Notes under the pieces: generated by a model
What the model was told of the DNA's origin: nothing
Databases searched by the model: none
Seen by the model: only the letters and a program-made list of their open reading frames with translations
DNA from: Pyxidicoccus sp. MSG2
GTDB lineage: Bacteria > Myxococcota > Myxococcia > Myxococcales > Myxococcaceae
Assembly (NCBI RefSeq): GCF_026626705.1
Contig: NZ_JAPNKC010000001.1
Location: forward strand, 3,906,001 to 3,970,000
Direction of reading: 5' to 3'
Length of the DNA: 64,000 nt
In this document: positions 8,211 through 18,000 of the stretch, one piece after another
How the letters are laid out: every line of letters starts with the position of its first letter
Numbering within the stretch: position 1 is the first letter of the stretch
Made by a program: the position numbers and the translations under genes

Positions 8211-11200
8211 TCAGGGCATGACCACGGTGCCGGGGGAGCCGCGGGTTCCGCGGACGCCCTGCCCCAGCGTGCCGTAGAGGTTGCTGCCCCAGCTGAGCAC
8301 GGTGCCGTCCTCCAGCATGGCCATGGAGAAGTCGCTGCCGGCGGACACGTGGCGGGTGGAGGCCAGCCCCTTCACGAGCACGGGCTCGGGGTGGGAGATG
8401 CTGTCCCCGTTGCCGAGCTGGCCATGGGAGTTGCGGCCCCACGTCCAGACGGCGCCCTCCGGACTCACGGCGAGCGAGTGCCGGGCTCCGGCACCAATGG
8501 CCGTCACGCCCGCCACGCCCGAGACGGCCCCTGGCACCAGGCGGGGCTTGCCGATGGCCGTGCCGAGCTGGCCGTAGCCGTTGTCGCCCCACGTCCACAC
8601 CGTGCCATCCTCGCGCCGCGCCAGCGTGTGGTACGCGCCGGCCTGCACCTCCACCACACCGTCCAGCGCCAGCACCGATACCCGCGAGTAGCGCGTGGTG
8701 GTGGTGCCGTCGCCCAGCTGCCCGCTGGCGTTGTAGCCCCAGCCCACCAGCGTGCCGTTGTCGAGCAGCGCCAGCGAGTGGTGGTCTCCGCCCGCGACGA
8801 GTCGCGCGTCCTCGACACCCTCCACCTGCACCGGCATCAGGCGCGACTCGGCGGTGCCGTCCCCGAGCTGCCCGAAGGCGTTGTAGCCCCAGGTCCACAC
8901 GGTGCCGTCCTCGCGCACCGCCAGCGAGTGGTAGCTGCCCGCGGCGATGGCCTTCACGTCCGACAGGCCTTCCACCCGTACCGGCAGTTGCCGTGAAGAC
9001 GTGGTGCCGTCACCCAGCTGGCCGAAGCCGTTGCCGCCCCACGCCCACACCGTGCCGTCCGAGCGCAGCGCCAGCGAGTGGTACACGCCCGAGGACACCG
9101 CCTCCACGTCCATCAGCCCAATCACCTCGGCGGGCGAGGACCGGCTCACCGTGCTGCCGTCGCCCAGCTGGCCGTAGGTGTTGTCACCCCACGCGTGCAC
9201 GGTGTGGTCCGCCAGCAGCACCAGCGCGTGCTGGTGCCAGGCGCGCACGTCGAGCACGGGCGGCCGGATTTTGGGCCCCTGCACCTTCACCGCCACCGGC
9301 TCCAGGCGCGGGCCCGAGGCCACCTCTCCCAGCTGGCCGTACTCGTTGCTGCCCCAGGAGCGCACCGTGCCGTCGCGCAGGAGCGCCAGGGCGTATTGCT
9401 CGCCCGCGGCCACGGCCAGGGCGTCCGCCATTCCCGGCACCTGCTTGGGCACGCCCGCGGACGTGTACGAGCCGTCACCCAGCTGGCCGAGGCTGTTGTC
9501 GCCCCAGGCCCACACCGTGCCGTCGTTGCGCACCGCCAGCACGTGGTGCGCGCCCGCGGACACGGCGGTGACACCCTCCAGGCCCGGCACCTGCTTGGGC
9601 AGGTTGTGGCCGACGTTGGTGCCGTCGCCGAGCTGTCCGGACGGATTCGTCCCCCACGACCACAGGGTGCCGTCCAGGCGGATGGCCAGCGAGAAGGCCC
9701 GCCCCGCCGCCAAGGACATGACCCCCTCCAGCCCCTGCACCCGCACGGGCACGGTGCTGTTGACGGTGGTGCCGTCACCGAGCTGCCCGGAGGCATTGGC
9801 GCCCCAGGCCCACAGCGTGCCGTCCTCGCTCAGGCCCAGGCCGTGCGTCTCGCCCAGCGTCACCGCCACCATGCCCCCCAGCCGCTTGAGTTGGAGGGGG
9901 GTGGAGCGGTCCGTCGTGGTGCCGTCGCCGAGCTGCCCGGTGAGGTTGCTCCCCCAGCCCCAGACGGAGCCGTCCGCGCGCAGCGCCAGCGACGAGTCCC
10001 CGCCCGCCGCGACGGACACCACGCCCGACAGGCCATCCACCATGGCCGGCGTGGAGCGCGTCACGTAGGCCGTGCCGTTGCCGAGCTGTCCCCGGTTGTT
10101 CGCGCCCCACGCCCACACCGTGCCGTCACACGCCAGCGCCAGCGTGTGCTGCTGGCCGGTGGAGACGGAGCGGACGCAGGGCACCCCGGGCACGGAGACG
10201 GGCGCCGCGCGGTGGACGCTGGAGCCGTCACCGAGCTGGCCGGAAGCATTCTGCCCCCACGCGAGCACCGTGCCGTCCTTGCGAACCAGCAGCGAGTGAG
10301 CGCGGCCGGCCGCCAGCCGGTCCTCGCGACCGAAGCCGCGCACCTGCACCGGCACCGGGCTCCAGCCGGCCACGCCGAGGCCGAGCTGGCCGAAGCGGTT
10401 GTAGCCCCACGCGCGCACCGTGCCGTCCTGGCGCAGCGCCAGCACGTGCAGGTAGCCGGGGCACAGCGACTTCACCCCCGACACGCCCGGCACCGCCGCG
10501 GGCAGCGAGTGCGAGGTCAGCGTGCCGTCCCCCAACTGGCCATAGCCATTGGAGCCCCAGGCGCGCAGCGTGCCGTCGGACAGCAGGGCCAGCGAGTGGG
10601 AACGCCCGCCGCTGACACTGGTGACGCCCTCCAGGCCGGACACCTTCACCGGGCGGAAGCGGTCCGACCACGTGCCGTCGCCGAGCTGCCCGTCGGCGTT
10701 GTCACCCCAGGCCCACACCGAGCCGTCCGTGCGCGCCACCAGCGCGTGCGCGGAGCCCGCGGCCACCGCCGTCACGCCCGTCAGCTCGGCCACCATCACC
10801 GGCGTCGTGCGCTGCACCCCGGCGCCGTCGCCCAACTGCCCCTCGTAGCCCTCGCCCCACGTCCACACCGTCTTGTCCGAGCGCAGCGCCATGGAGAAGT
10901 ACGTGCCGGCCGCCACCGCCGTCACGCCCGTCAGCCCCGACGCGCGCACCGGCGTGGGCCGGTTCACCGTGGTGCCGTCACCCAACTGCCCCAGCGCGTT
11001 GTAGCCCCAGGCCCACACCGTGCCGTCGCCGCGCAGCGCCAGCACGTGGCTGCCGCCCGCGGCCACCGACACCACGCCCGTCAGCCCCGGCACCTGCGCG
11101 GGCACCGCGCGGTCATTCGTCGTGCCATCGCCGAGCTGCCCGGAGGCGTTGCGCCCCCACGTCCACACCGTCCCGTCCGAGCGCAGCGCCACCGAGTGGT

Positions 11201-12593
11201 GGCTCGCCGCGGCCACGGCGATGACGACACCGGACATCGCCACCCGCACCGCCGCGGTGCGCTCCGTCTGCGTCCCGTCCCCCAGCTGGCCATAGGTGTT
11301 GCGCCCCCACGCCCACACCGAGCCGTCCGAGAGCAGGCCCAGCGAGTGGAAGCTGCCCGAGGCCAGCGATGACACCCCGGTCAGCCGCAGCACCGGCTCC
11401 GCGGAGAGGTGCCGCTCGGAGCCGCCGTGGCCGAGCTGGCCGGACGCACCGCCGCCCCAGCCCCACAGCGTGCCATCCGCGCGCAGCGCCACCGCATGCT
11501 GCGCCCCCGCCGCCAGGGCCGTCACCGCGCTCAGAGACTGCACGGCCACCGGGGCGCCCCGCTCCGTGGTGGTGCCGTCGCCGAGCTGCCCGGAGGCGTT
11601 GTAGCCCCACGCGAGCACGGTGCCCGTCTTGCGCAGCGCCAGCGAGCCGGAGTCCTGCGCGGCCACCGCCTTCACGTCCGAGAAGCCCGGCACCTGCACC
11701 GGCGTGGGCCGGTCCATCCACGAGCCGTCCCCGAGCTGGCCGGCGCCGTTGGAGCCCCACGCCCACACCGTGCCGTCCGTGCGCAGCGCCAGCGTGTGGT
11801 AGGTGCCCGCGGCCACGGCGGTGATGCCGGTGAGCCCGGCCACCTTCACCGGCACCAGGCGCTGGGTGGAGGTGCCGTCCCCGAGCTGGCCGGAGCCGTT
11901 GGCGCCCCAGGCCCACACCGTGCCGTCGTTGCGCGCCGCCACGGTGAAGTCATAGCCGGCGGACAGCGCCACCACTCCCGTCAGGCCCGGCACCGGCTTG
12001 GGCTCGGCGTCGCTGCTGGAGGTGGAGCCTCGGCCGAGCTGGCCATTGAAGTTGATGCCCCACGTCCACACCGTGCCGTCCGCGCGCAGCGCCAGCGAGT
12101 GGAACTCGCCCGCGGCCACCGACACCACGTCCGCCAGCACCTGCTTCGGCGTGGCGCGGTCCACGAGGGTGCCGTCGCCCAGCTGCCCGGAGGCGTTGCT
12201 CCCCCACGTCCACACCGTCCCGTCCGAGCGCAGCGCCAGCGAGTGCGAGTCCCCCGCCGCCACCGCCACCACGTCCGTCAGCCCCGGCACCTGCGCCGCC
12301 GCCAGGTGCTGGAAGGAGACGTCCCCCCCACCGAGCTGCCCCGCCGTGTTGCCGCCCCACGCCCACACCGTGCCTCCGGGGGCGATGTAGAGCGAGTGCT
12401 GCGCGCCCGCGGCCAGCCGGGGCAGGTTGCCCTGGGGCACCACCAGCCGGGAGGCCCGCGTTGTGGAGGTGGGGGCCTGGGGCGTGGCGGCGTCTCCAGC
12501 AGGGCCCGGCTCCCGCTCGCAGCCGGCCATCAGCAGGGCTCCGAGCAGCAGCCCCCACAGGGCGCGAGCTCCCGCGTTCATGTCCTTGCGCAT
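8211..12593 (-). CDS. Giant RCC1-repeat (beta-propeller) lipoprotein
   Basis: A 1460-residue protein. Start at ATG 12593 has a GGAGGA seven bases upstream. The signal peptide ends in the lipobox LMAGC (Cys25), so it is lipid-anchored. Beyond residue ~55 it consists of RCC1 repeats of ~51 residues with the pattern 'VAAGxxHSLALRxDGTVWAWGxNxxGQLGDGT'. I count 28 units (27 GQLG and one GTLG), which would make four seven-bladed propellers. The repeats are very alike in DNA too, giving a ~150-bp periodicity across 4.3 kb. RCC1 proteins bind partners; no enzyme motif is present. A surface protein-binding role is inferred. Repeat number may vary between strains. Confidence 0.9.
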   Translation of the reverse strand: MRKDMNAGARALWGLLLGALLMAGCEREPGPAGDAATPQAPTSTTRASRLVVPQGNLPRLAAGAQHSLYIAPGGTVWAWGGNTAGQLGGGDVSFQHLAAAQVPGLTDVVAVAAGDSHSLALRSDGTVWTWGSNASGQLGDGTLVDRATPKQVLADVVSVAAGEFHSLALRADGTVWTWGINFNGQLGRGSTSSSDAEPKPVPGLTGVVALSAGYDFTVAARNDGTVWAWGANGSGQLGDGTSTQRLVPVKVAGLTGITAVAAGTYHTLALRTDGTVWAWGSNGAGQLGDGSWMDRPTPVQVPGFSDVKAVAAQDSGSLALRKTGTVLAWGYNASGQLGDGTTTERGAPVAVQSLSAVTALAAGAQHAVALRADGTLWGWGGGASGQLGHGGSERHLSAEPVLRLTGVSSLASGSFHSLGLLSDGSVWAWGRNTYGQLGDGTQTERTAAVRVAMSGVVIAVAAASHHSVALRSDGTVWTWGRNASGQLGDGTTNDRAVPAQVPGLTGVVSVAAGGSHVLALRGDGTVWAWGYNALGQLGDGTTVNRPTPVRASGLTGVTAVAAGTYFSMALRSDKTVWTWGEGYEGQLGDGAGVQRTTPVMVAELTGVTAVAAGSAHALVARTDGSVWAWGDNADGQLGDGTWSDRFRPVKVSGLEGVTSVSGGRSHSLALLSDGTLRAWGSNGYGQLGDGTLTSHSLPAAVPGVSGVKSLCPGYLHVLALRQDGTVRAWGYNRFGQLGLGVAGWSPVPVQVRGFGREDRLAAGRAHSLLVRKDGTVLAWGQNASGQLGDGSSVHRAAPVSVPGVPCVRSVSTGQQHTLALACDGTVWAWGANNRGQLGNGTAYVTRSTPAMVDGLSGVVSVAAGGDSSLALRADGSVWGWGSNLTGQLGDGTTTDRSTPLQLKRLGGMVAVTLGETHGLGLSEDGTLWAWGANASGQLGDGTTVNSTVPVRVQGLEGVMSLAAGRAFSLAIRLDGTLWSWGTNPSGQLGDGTNVGHNLPKQVPGLEGVTAVSAGAHHVLAVRNDGTVWAWGDNSLGQLGDGSYTSAGVPKQVPGMADALAVAAGEQYALALLRDGTVRSWGSNEYGQLGEVASGPRLEPVAVKVQGPKIRPPVLDVRAWHQHALVLLADHTVHAWGDNTYGQLGDGSTVSRSSPAEVIGLMDVEAVSSGVYHSLALRSDGTVWAWGGNGFGQLGDGTTSSRQLPVRVEGLSDVKAIAAGSYHSLAVREDGTVWTWGYNAFGQLGDGTAESRLMPVQVEGVEDARLVAGGDHHSLALLDNGTLVGWGYNASGQLGDGTTTTRYSRVSVLALDGVVEVQAGAYHTLARREDGTVWTWGDNGYGQLGTAIGKPRLVPGAVSGVAGVTAIGAGARHSLAVSPEGAVWTWGRNSHGQLGNGDSISHPEPVLVKGLASTRHVSAGSDFSMAMLEDGTVLSWGSNLYGTLGQGVRGTRGSPGTVVMP

Positions 12594-12868
12594 CGGTTCT
12601 TCCTCCGGGTGAGTGCGAGCACGTCCGACTGGCGGCTCGCGCCGTCTCACGAGAGGCGAAGCGCCAGGGGCCGTCCGGCGGGGGCGGTGTATACGGCCAA
12701 ACCTCGTCTACTTGTACCGCGAGAACGGCTCTCGGCGCCCCTCCAGGCAGCCAGCTGTTTCAGGGTTGCAGGAGGACGGGGTCGTTTAGCCCCATTTCGC
12801 TCGCGGTCCACACTTCTTCACACGGATTGCATTGCGGTGCGCCCCGGGGGGACGGCTATTGGAAGTCC

Positions 12869-14236
12869 ATGGATTCGCCGGTTCGCTTCATCGTCTTCGC
12901 CGTCGTGTCAGCCGTCGTCACGCTGCTCGCCCACATCTACCTGTACCGGCGCCTGTTCGTGGATACGTCGGACAACCCCCGGTGGCGTCGGCTGGGCGGG
13001 TGGGTGATGGCGGCGCTGGCCGTGCCGCTCGTGCTGTCCTGGTCCGTGACGCGCTTCCTGCCGCTGGACGCCACCTTCGCCGTGGCCACCGCGGTGTGGA
13101 CGTGGATGGGCGCGGCCACCTACCTGCTGTTCGCCTTCTGGGTGGCGGGGGGCATCCGCCGGGTGGTGGGGTGGGTGGCCCGGGCGCGGGGGCGGAGGGA
13201 GGCCCTGACGACGCCGCCGGGGGCGGGTCCGGCGATGCCGGCCCGGGCGGCTCCGATGACGGTGGCGCCAGGGGCGGGTCCGGTGATGGTGGGAGCGACC
13301 CGGCGGGCGGAGTCGCTCGCCATGGCGACAGAGCCACGGACCCTCCCCACCGAGGCCGTGGCCCCCATGTCCGTCGTCAGGGCACCGGAGCCCTCCCGGC
13401 CCGTGGACGTGGAGCGCCGCCGCTTCCTCGCGCGAGCCACCGCGGGCGGCGCGCTGCTCGCCACGGGCGGCGTCACGGGCTTCGGCATGTGGCGCGCCTT
13501 CCACGAGCCGGTGGTGAGCGAGGTGGCGGTGCGCCTGCCCGGCCTGCCCCGCGCGCTGGACGGCTTCACGATTGTGCACCTCAGCGACATCCACGTGGGC
13601 CCCGTCATCCAGCGCCGCTTCATGGAGGAATTGGTGGCGCGCTGCGACGCGCTGCGCCCGGACCTCGTGTGCATCACCGGAGACCTGGTGGACGGGAATG
13701 TGAAGTCGCTGTCCCCCGCCGTCTCCGCGCTGCGGGACTTGAAGTCACGCCACGGCACGTACTTCATCACCGGCAACCACGAGTACTACTGGAACGCCGC
13801 CGCGTGGGCGGACGCGCTGGAGCGCATGGACATCCACGTGCTGCGCAACCGGCACGTGCGCATCGGCGACGCGGCCGCCTCGTTCGACCTGGTGGGCGTG
13901 GATGACTGGGCCGCGCGGAACACCCGGCAGGGCTACGACCTGAACGCCGCAATCGCTGGCAGGGATGTGGAGCGCGCCTCCGTGCTGCTCGCGCACCAGC
14001 CGTCGAACTGGGTGGAGGCGGCGAAGGCGGGCATGGGACTGCAGCTCTCCGGCCACACGCACGGCGGCCAGTTCTTCCCCTTCACGCTGGCGGTGTCCGC
14101 CATCTGGCAACACGACGCGGGCCACTTCCAGGAGGGAGACCGCCATCTCTATGTCAGCCGGGGAACAGGCTTCTGGGGTCCGCCGCTGCGAGTCGGCTCA
14201 CCGCCGGAGATCGTAAAGGTAACCCTGATGGCATGA
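12869..14236 (+). CDS. Membrane-anchored calcineurin-like metallophosphoesterase
   Basis: A 455-residue protein from ATG 12869 (MDSPVRFI). Three to four hydrophobic segments occur in residues ~1-105, then a low-complexity Gly/Pro/Ala/Met linker. An RRRFLARATAGG segment with a hydrophobic stretch resembles a Tat motif or a further membrane anchor. The catalytic domain (~235-455) has all phosphoesterase metal motifs: SDIHVG, GDLVDG, GNHEYY and GHTHGGQ. It resembles YkuE/YaeI-type enzymes, in which the signal precedes the domain. Substrates of the family include lipids and nucleotides; here it is unknown. A TetR gene follows after 19 bp, probably the same transcript. Confidence 0.85.
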   Translation: MDSPVRFIVFAVVSAVVTLLAHIYLYRRLFVDTSDNPRWRRLGGWVMAALAVPLVLSWSVTRFLPLDATFAVATAVWTWMGAATYLLFAFWVAGGIRRVVGWVARARGRREALTTPPGAGPAMPARAAPMTVAPGAGPVMVGATRRAESLAMATEPRTLPTEAVAPMSVVRAPEPSRPVDVERRRFLARATAGGALLATGGVTGFGMWRAFHEPVVSEVAVRLPGLPRALDGFTIVHLSDIHVGPVIQRRFMEELVARCDALRPDLVCITGDLVDGNVKSLSPAVSALRDLKSRHGTYFITGNHEYYWNAAAWADALERMDIHVLRNRHVRIGDAAASFDLVGVDDWAARNTRQGYDLNAAIAGRDVERASVLLAHQPSNWVEAAKAGMGLQLSGHTHGGQFFPFTLAVSAIWQHDAGHFQEGDRHLYVSRGTGFWGPPLRVGSPPEIVKVTLMA

Positions 14237-14255
14237 GGTATAGAGTTGCATTGAT

Positions 14256-14888
14256 ATGGGTAGGGAACCTGCACAGCGGGAAATCAAACAGGAACGGGCG
14301 GCGCGCACGCGGGTGGAAATCCTCGAGGCAGCCATCACCCTGTTCTCCCGCCGCGGCTTCCTCGCCACGACGATGGCGGACCTGTCCCGCGCCATCCGGA
14401 TGACGCCCGGGGCGCTGTACTGGCACTTCCCCACGAAGGAAGACCTGCTGCTGGCGGCCATCGAAGAGCTGCACCAGCGCTGCGTGCGTGAGTTCAACAG
14501 CCACCTCCAGGAGGCCCGGAGCCGCCCGGCCCGGGAGCAGCTCCAGTCCTTCACCGAGCGCACCCAGGAGTTCCTGCGCTGCCACCGCGAGTACGGCATC
14601 TTCTTCGCCATGCTGGCGGCCGAGGCGGCGGAGTCGAATGACCGCGTGGCGGACGCCATCCGCGAGAAGCTGGCCGTCTACGCGAAGGTGCTGGAGGGCA
14701 TCATCCGCCACGGCCAGAAGACGGGCGAGTTCCGCCAGGACGTGGACGCGCTGCACGCGGCCCACGGCCTCTTCGGCGGGTACATGGGCGTGCTGGTGCA
14801 CCAGAACCTCTTCCGCGCCACGCTGGACTACGCCCCGCTGGTGGGCGCGCTGCACCGCCTGGTGACGGACGGGACGCAGGCGCGGTAG
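14256..14888 (+). CDS. TetR/AcrR-family transcriptional regulator
   Basis: A 210-residue protein. The N-terminal helix-turn-helix is clear (residues ~17-62: 'RVEILEAAITLFSRRGFLATTMADLSRAIRMTPGALYWHFPTKEDLLLAAIE'). The rest is the helical ligand/dimer domain. It lies 19 bp after the metallophosphoesterase gene and likely shares its transcript. A terminator-like hairpin follows. The target and ligand are unknown. Confidence 0.9.
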   Translation: MGREPAQREIKQERAARTRVEILEAAITLFSRRGFLATTMADLSRAIRMTPGALYWHFPTKEDLLLAAIEELHQRCVREFNSHLQEARSRPAREQLQSFTERTQEFLRCHREYGIFFAMLAAEAAESNDRVADAIREKLAVYAKVLEGIIRHGQKTGEFRQDVDALHAAHGLFGGYMGVLVHQNLFRATLDYAPLVGALHRLVTDGTQAR

Positions 14889-14946
14889 GCCACGCAATCC
14901 CTCTCTTCCGGCCCGGGGGCCCGGAGCACCGGAGCCCTGAAATGCA

Positions 14947-14980
14947 ACGGGCGACCCCTGACATCGCAGGGGCCGCCCGT
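14947..14980. terminator. Bidirectional terminator hairpin
   Basis: Stem ACGGGCG-A-CCCCTG pairing with CAGGGG-C-CGCCCGT (13 pairs, one A-C mismatch) around a six-base loop. It sits between converging genes, with a T/C-rich stretch to its right. Confidence 0.65.
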
Positions 14981-15025
14981 CTCAATTCCTCTCACCTGCT
15001 CGCGCGGCCACCTGCCGCGCCAGCG

Positions 15026-18000
15026 TCACGGCGCCGGAGGAGGCGGCGTGGTGATGGCGTTGACCGCTCCCGGGGTGATGCTGGTGGTGAAGTGGAAGTC
15101 CGCGAAGTTGACGTTGGTGTCGGCGGAGTCCGCGCCGCGCGACAGCGAGCCGGCCACCGTGCCGCTGTCCTCCAGCTTCGCCGTGTCCGCCGTCCCCTCA
15201 CGCAGGTCGAACTTCTTCGTCGAGCCGGCGATGGTGGCCTGCGTCACGTTGCCCTCGTAGGAGATGGAGTCGATGAGCGCGTCCTGCGCCGAGTCGTAGA
15301 TGGCCGCGGCATCCGGAGCACCGTTCTGGATGTAGTCCGTGGTGCCCTTCTGCAGCGTCTTCACTCCGGGGCGTCCGGCCAGGGGGCCGACCACGTTGGC
15401 GGAGCCGATGACCAGGTACTCCCCGGCGCCGAGCGCGCCACCCGCCACCTCGGACAGGGCCACCTTCTGGTAGCTCGTCATGTTGCTGCCGTTGACGAGC
15501 ACGAGGAACAGAGTGGTCAGCGACACGGACCTGGAGGACGAGTTGTAGATCTCCACGAACTCCATCGAGTCACCGGCGCCGGGCATGTCGTAGTCCACCT
15601 CGTTGATGACCAGGCCCGCGCCCGCGGGGACGTCCACCGTCACCTGGGCCGTCTTCTCCACGCCGCCGAAGCTCGCCTTGAGGGCGACCTGCGCCGGGGC
15701 ATCCACGTTGTTCGCCGTGAAGGTGAACGTGGCCGTCGTGGCATCACGCGCCACGCGCACCGTGGCCGGCACCGAGCCCACGCCCGTCGCGGGCTCCAGC
15801 GTCAGCGCCACGTCCGTCTCGTCCGTCTGGGCGGGGCGGTCCAGCGTCACCGTGAAGGTGAACGTCTTGCCCGTCATCACCGTCGCCGTCGCCGGAGACA
15901 GCGTGCTGAGCTTCGGCGGCGGCGGCGTCACCGTGAGGTCCGCCTGCCGGGTGATGCCGAACAGCGAGGCGGACACCTTGCCCGCGCCCCCACCGTCCGC
16001 GTCGGCGGTGAAGGTGAAGGTGGCCTCCGTCTGGCCCGTGGTCAGCGTCACCGTGGCGGGCACCGAGCCGTAGCGCGCCCCCGCCGTGCCCGGCGTGGCC
16101 GCCAGCGCCACCGCCGTGTCCGCCGTCACCGGGCGGTCCACCGTCACCCGGAACTCGCGGGTGCCACCGGCGGGCACCGGGCCCGCCTCGAGCGCCTCCA
16201 CGGACACCAGCCGCGGCGCGTCCTGGTCCAGCGTCACGGTGGTGCTGGCGCTGCTACCCAGCGTCGCCGTCACCGTGCCCGTGGTGCCCGTGGCGTCCGC
16301 GTCCGCGGTGAAGGTGAAGGTCGCCCGGGTGGCATCCGTCGCCACCGCCAGCGTCGCGTTCGCCACCCCGAAGGTGCCGAAACCCGTCGCCGGGTCCACG
16401 CTCAGCGCCACGGTGGTGTTGGCGGGCGCCGGCCGGTCCAGCTCCACCGTCAGCGTCACCGTGCCACCCGGCACCATCGTCACCGCGGCCGGGGTGAGCT
16501 GGTGCACCGTGGGCTGCTCGTTCTGCCCCAGCACGCGCACCGTGTGCTGCCGCGTGGAGTCACCCAGCGTCGCCGTCAGGGTGACGGCGGCGGCCTGGGC
16601 CAGCGGGTCCAGCCTCACCGTCGCGGACGTCTGGCCCGCGGGGATGAGCACCCCGCCCGCCACCGCGGTCAGCGCCGTGGAGTCACTGGAGGTGATGGCC
16701 ACGGAGACTTCCTCGGGGAAGGTGGAGGCCATCGTCACGGTGAGCACGGTCGGGAAGGTGTTCCCGGAGGCGGAGCCCACGCGGATGAAGTCCCCGCCCG
16801 TGAAGCCCGTCAGCGCGGGCAGCGGCGGCAGCGGGACGCGCATGTCATTCGCGCTGCGCGGCAGCAGCCTGTACTCGTTGAAGCTGAAGGTCAGCACGCC
16901 CGTCAGCGAGACGTACTTCGTGCCCGGCGCCTGCAGCGGGTAGTCGAAGGCCTGGTCATCCACCTTGAGGCCGGTGGTGGCGCCGTCGCCGCTCGGGTTC
17001 TCGTCGACGATGAACTCGTCGAAGCTGTTGGTGGCACCCGTGAGGGTGACGTCGCGCACCTGCAGCAGCACGCCGTCCAGCTTCTCGGCGCGAGGCCCGC
17101 CGGTGCGCACCTCCTCGGTGCGGACCACCACGGGGGCCGGCAGCACGTTGCCCGCGCTGCGCTTGGTGAACGTCACGTTCGTCAGCTCCAGCAGCCCGCG
17201 GTAGAGCGCCAGCGTCGCCTGGCTGATGTCCAGCCGGTCGCCCACGGCGACGTCCGCCTTGGGCCCGAAGACGTAGATGGCGGAGTAGTCCGCGCTCTGG
17301 CCCTGCGGCGCGGCCTGGACGAAGTAGCCGCTGGTGCCGGTGGCGTTCAGCGCGGTGACGATGACGTCGGACAGCGCCACCTTGGTGTTGAGCAGCGTAA
17401 TGGCGCCGTTCACCGGCGTCTTCATCTCCTGGATGGTGGTGGGGCACGAGGCGCCGTCGGGGTTGGCCGCCGCGCACGGGTCACACGCGTCGCCCTGGCC
17501 GTCACCGTCCGTATCCTTCTGGTCCGGGTTGGCCAGGTACGCGCAGTTGTCGCCGGGCGTCAGCACGCCGTCGCGGTCGGGGTCCGTGGGGTCCGGGTTG
17601 GCGCACGTGCCGCCGGCCTGCGCGGGGCAGCCGTCGCACGCATCACCCTTGCCGTCCGAGTCCCCGTCCGCCTGGCCCGGGTTGGCCAGGAAGGGGCAGT
17701 TGTCCTTCCAGGTGGCCACGCCGTCGCCGTCGTCATCCGCGGGGTTCGGCGTGGTGCAGGTGGTGGTGTTGGCCGCCAGCGGGCACGGGTCACACGCGTC
17801 GCCCACGCGGTCCCCGTCCGAGTCCGCCTGCGCGCCGTTGTCCACCGGCCGCACCGGGTTGAAGATGGTCGGGCAGTTGTCCGCGCTGTCGGCGATGCCG
17901 TCGCCGTCCTTGTCGTCCGCGGTCACCTCGCTCGTGTAGACGGTGGAGTTGTTGCGGGACGCCAGCCACTTCGGGTCCGTGGAGGCGCGGCGGGGCGAGC

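Noticed and set aside
9078-11372. Long open frame opposite the RCC1 gene
   Set aside because: It is a repeat of His/Arg/Gly-rich shadow text mirroring the RCC1 units.
8211-12593. 150-bp periodic repeats that could suggest a CRISPR or tandem-repeat element
   Set aside because: The repeats keep one reading frame and encode RCC1 units; spacing and sequence are those of a protein repeat, not of CRISPR repeats with unique spacers.
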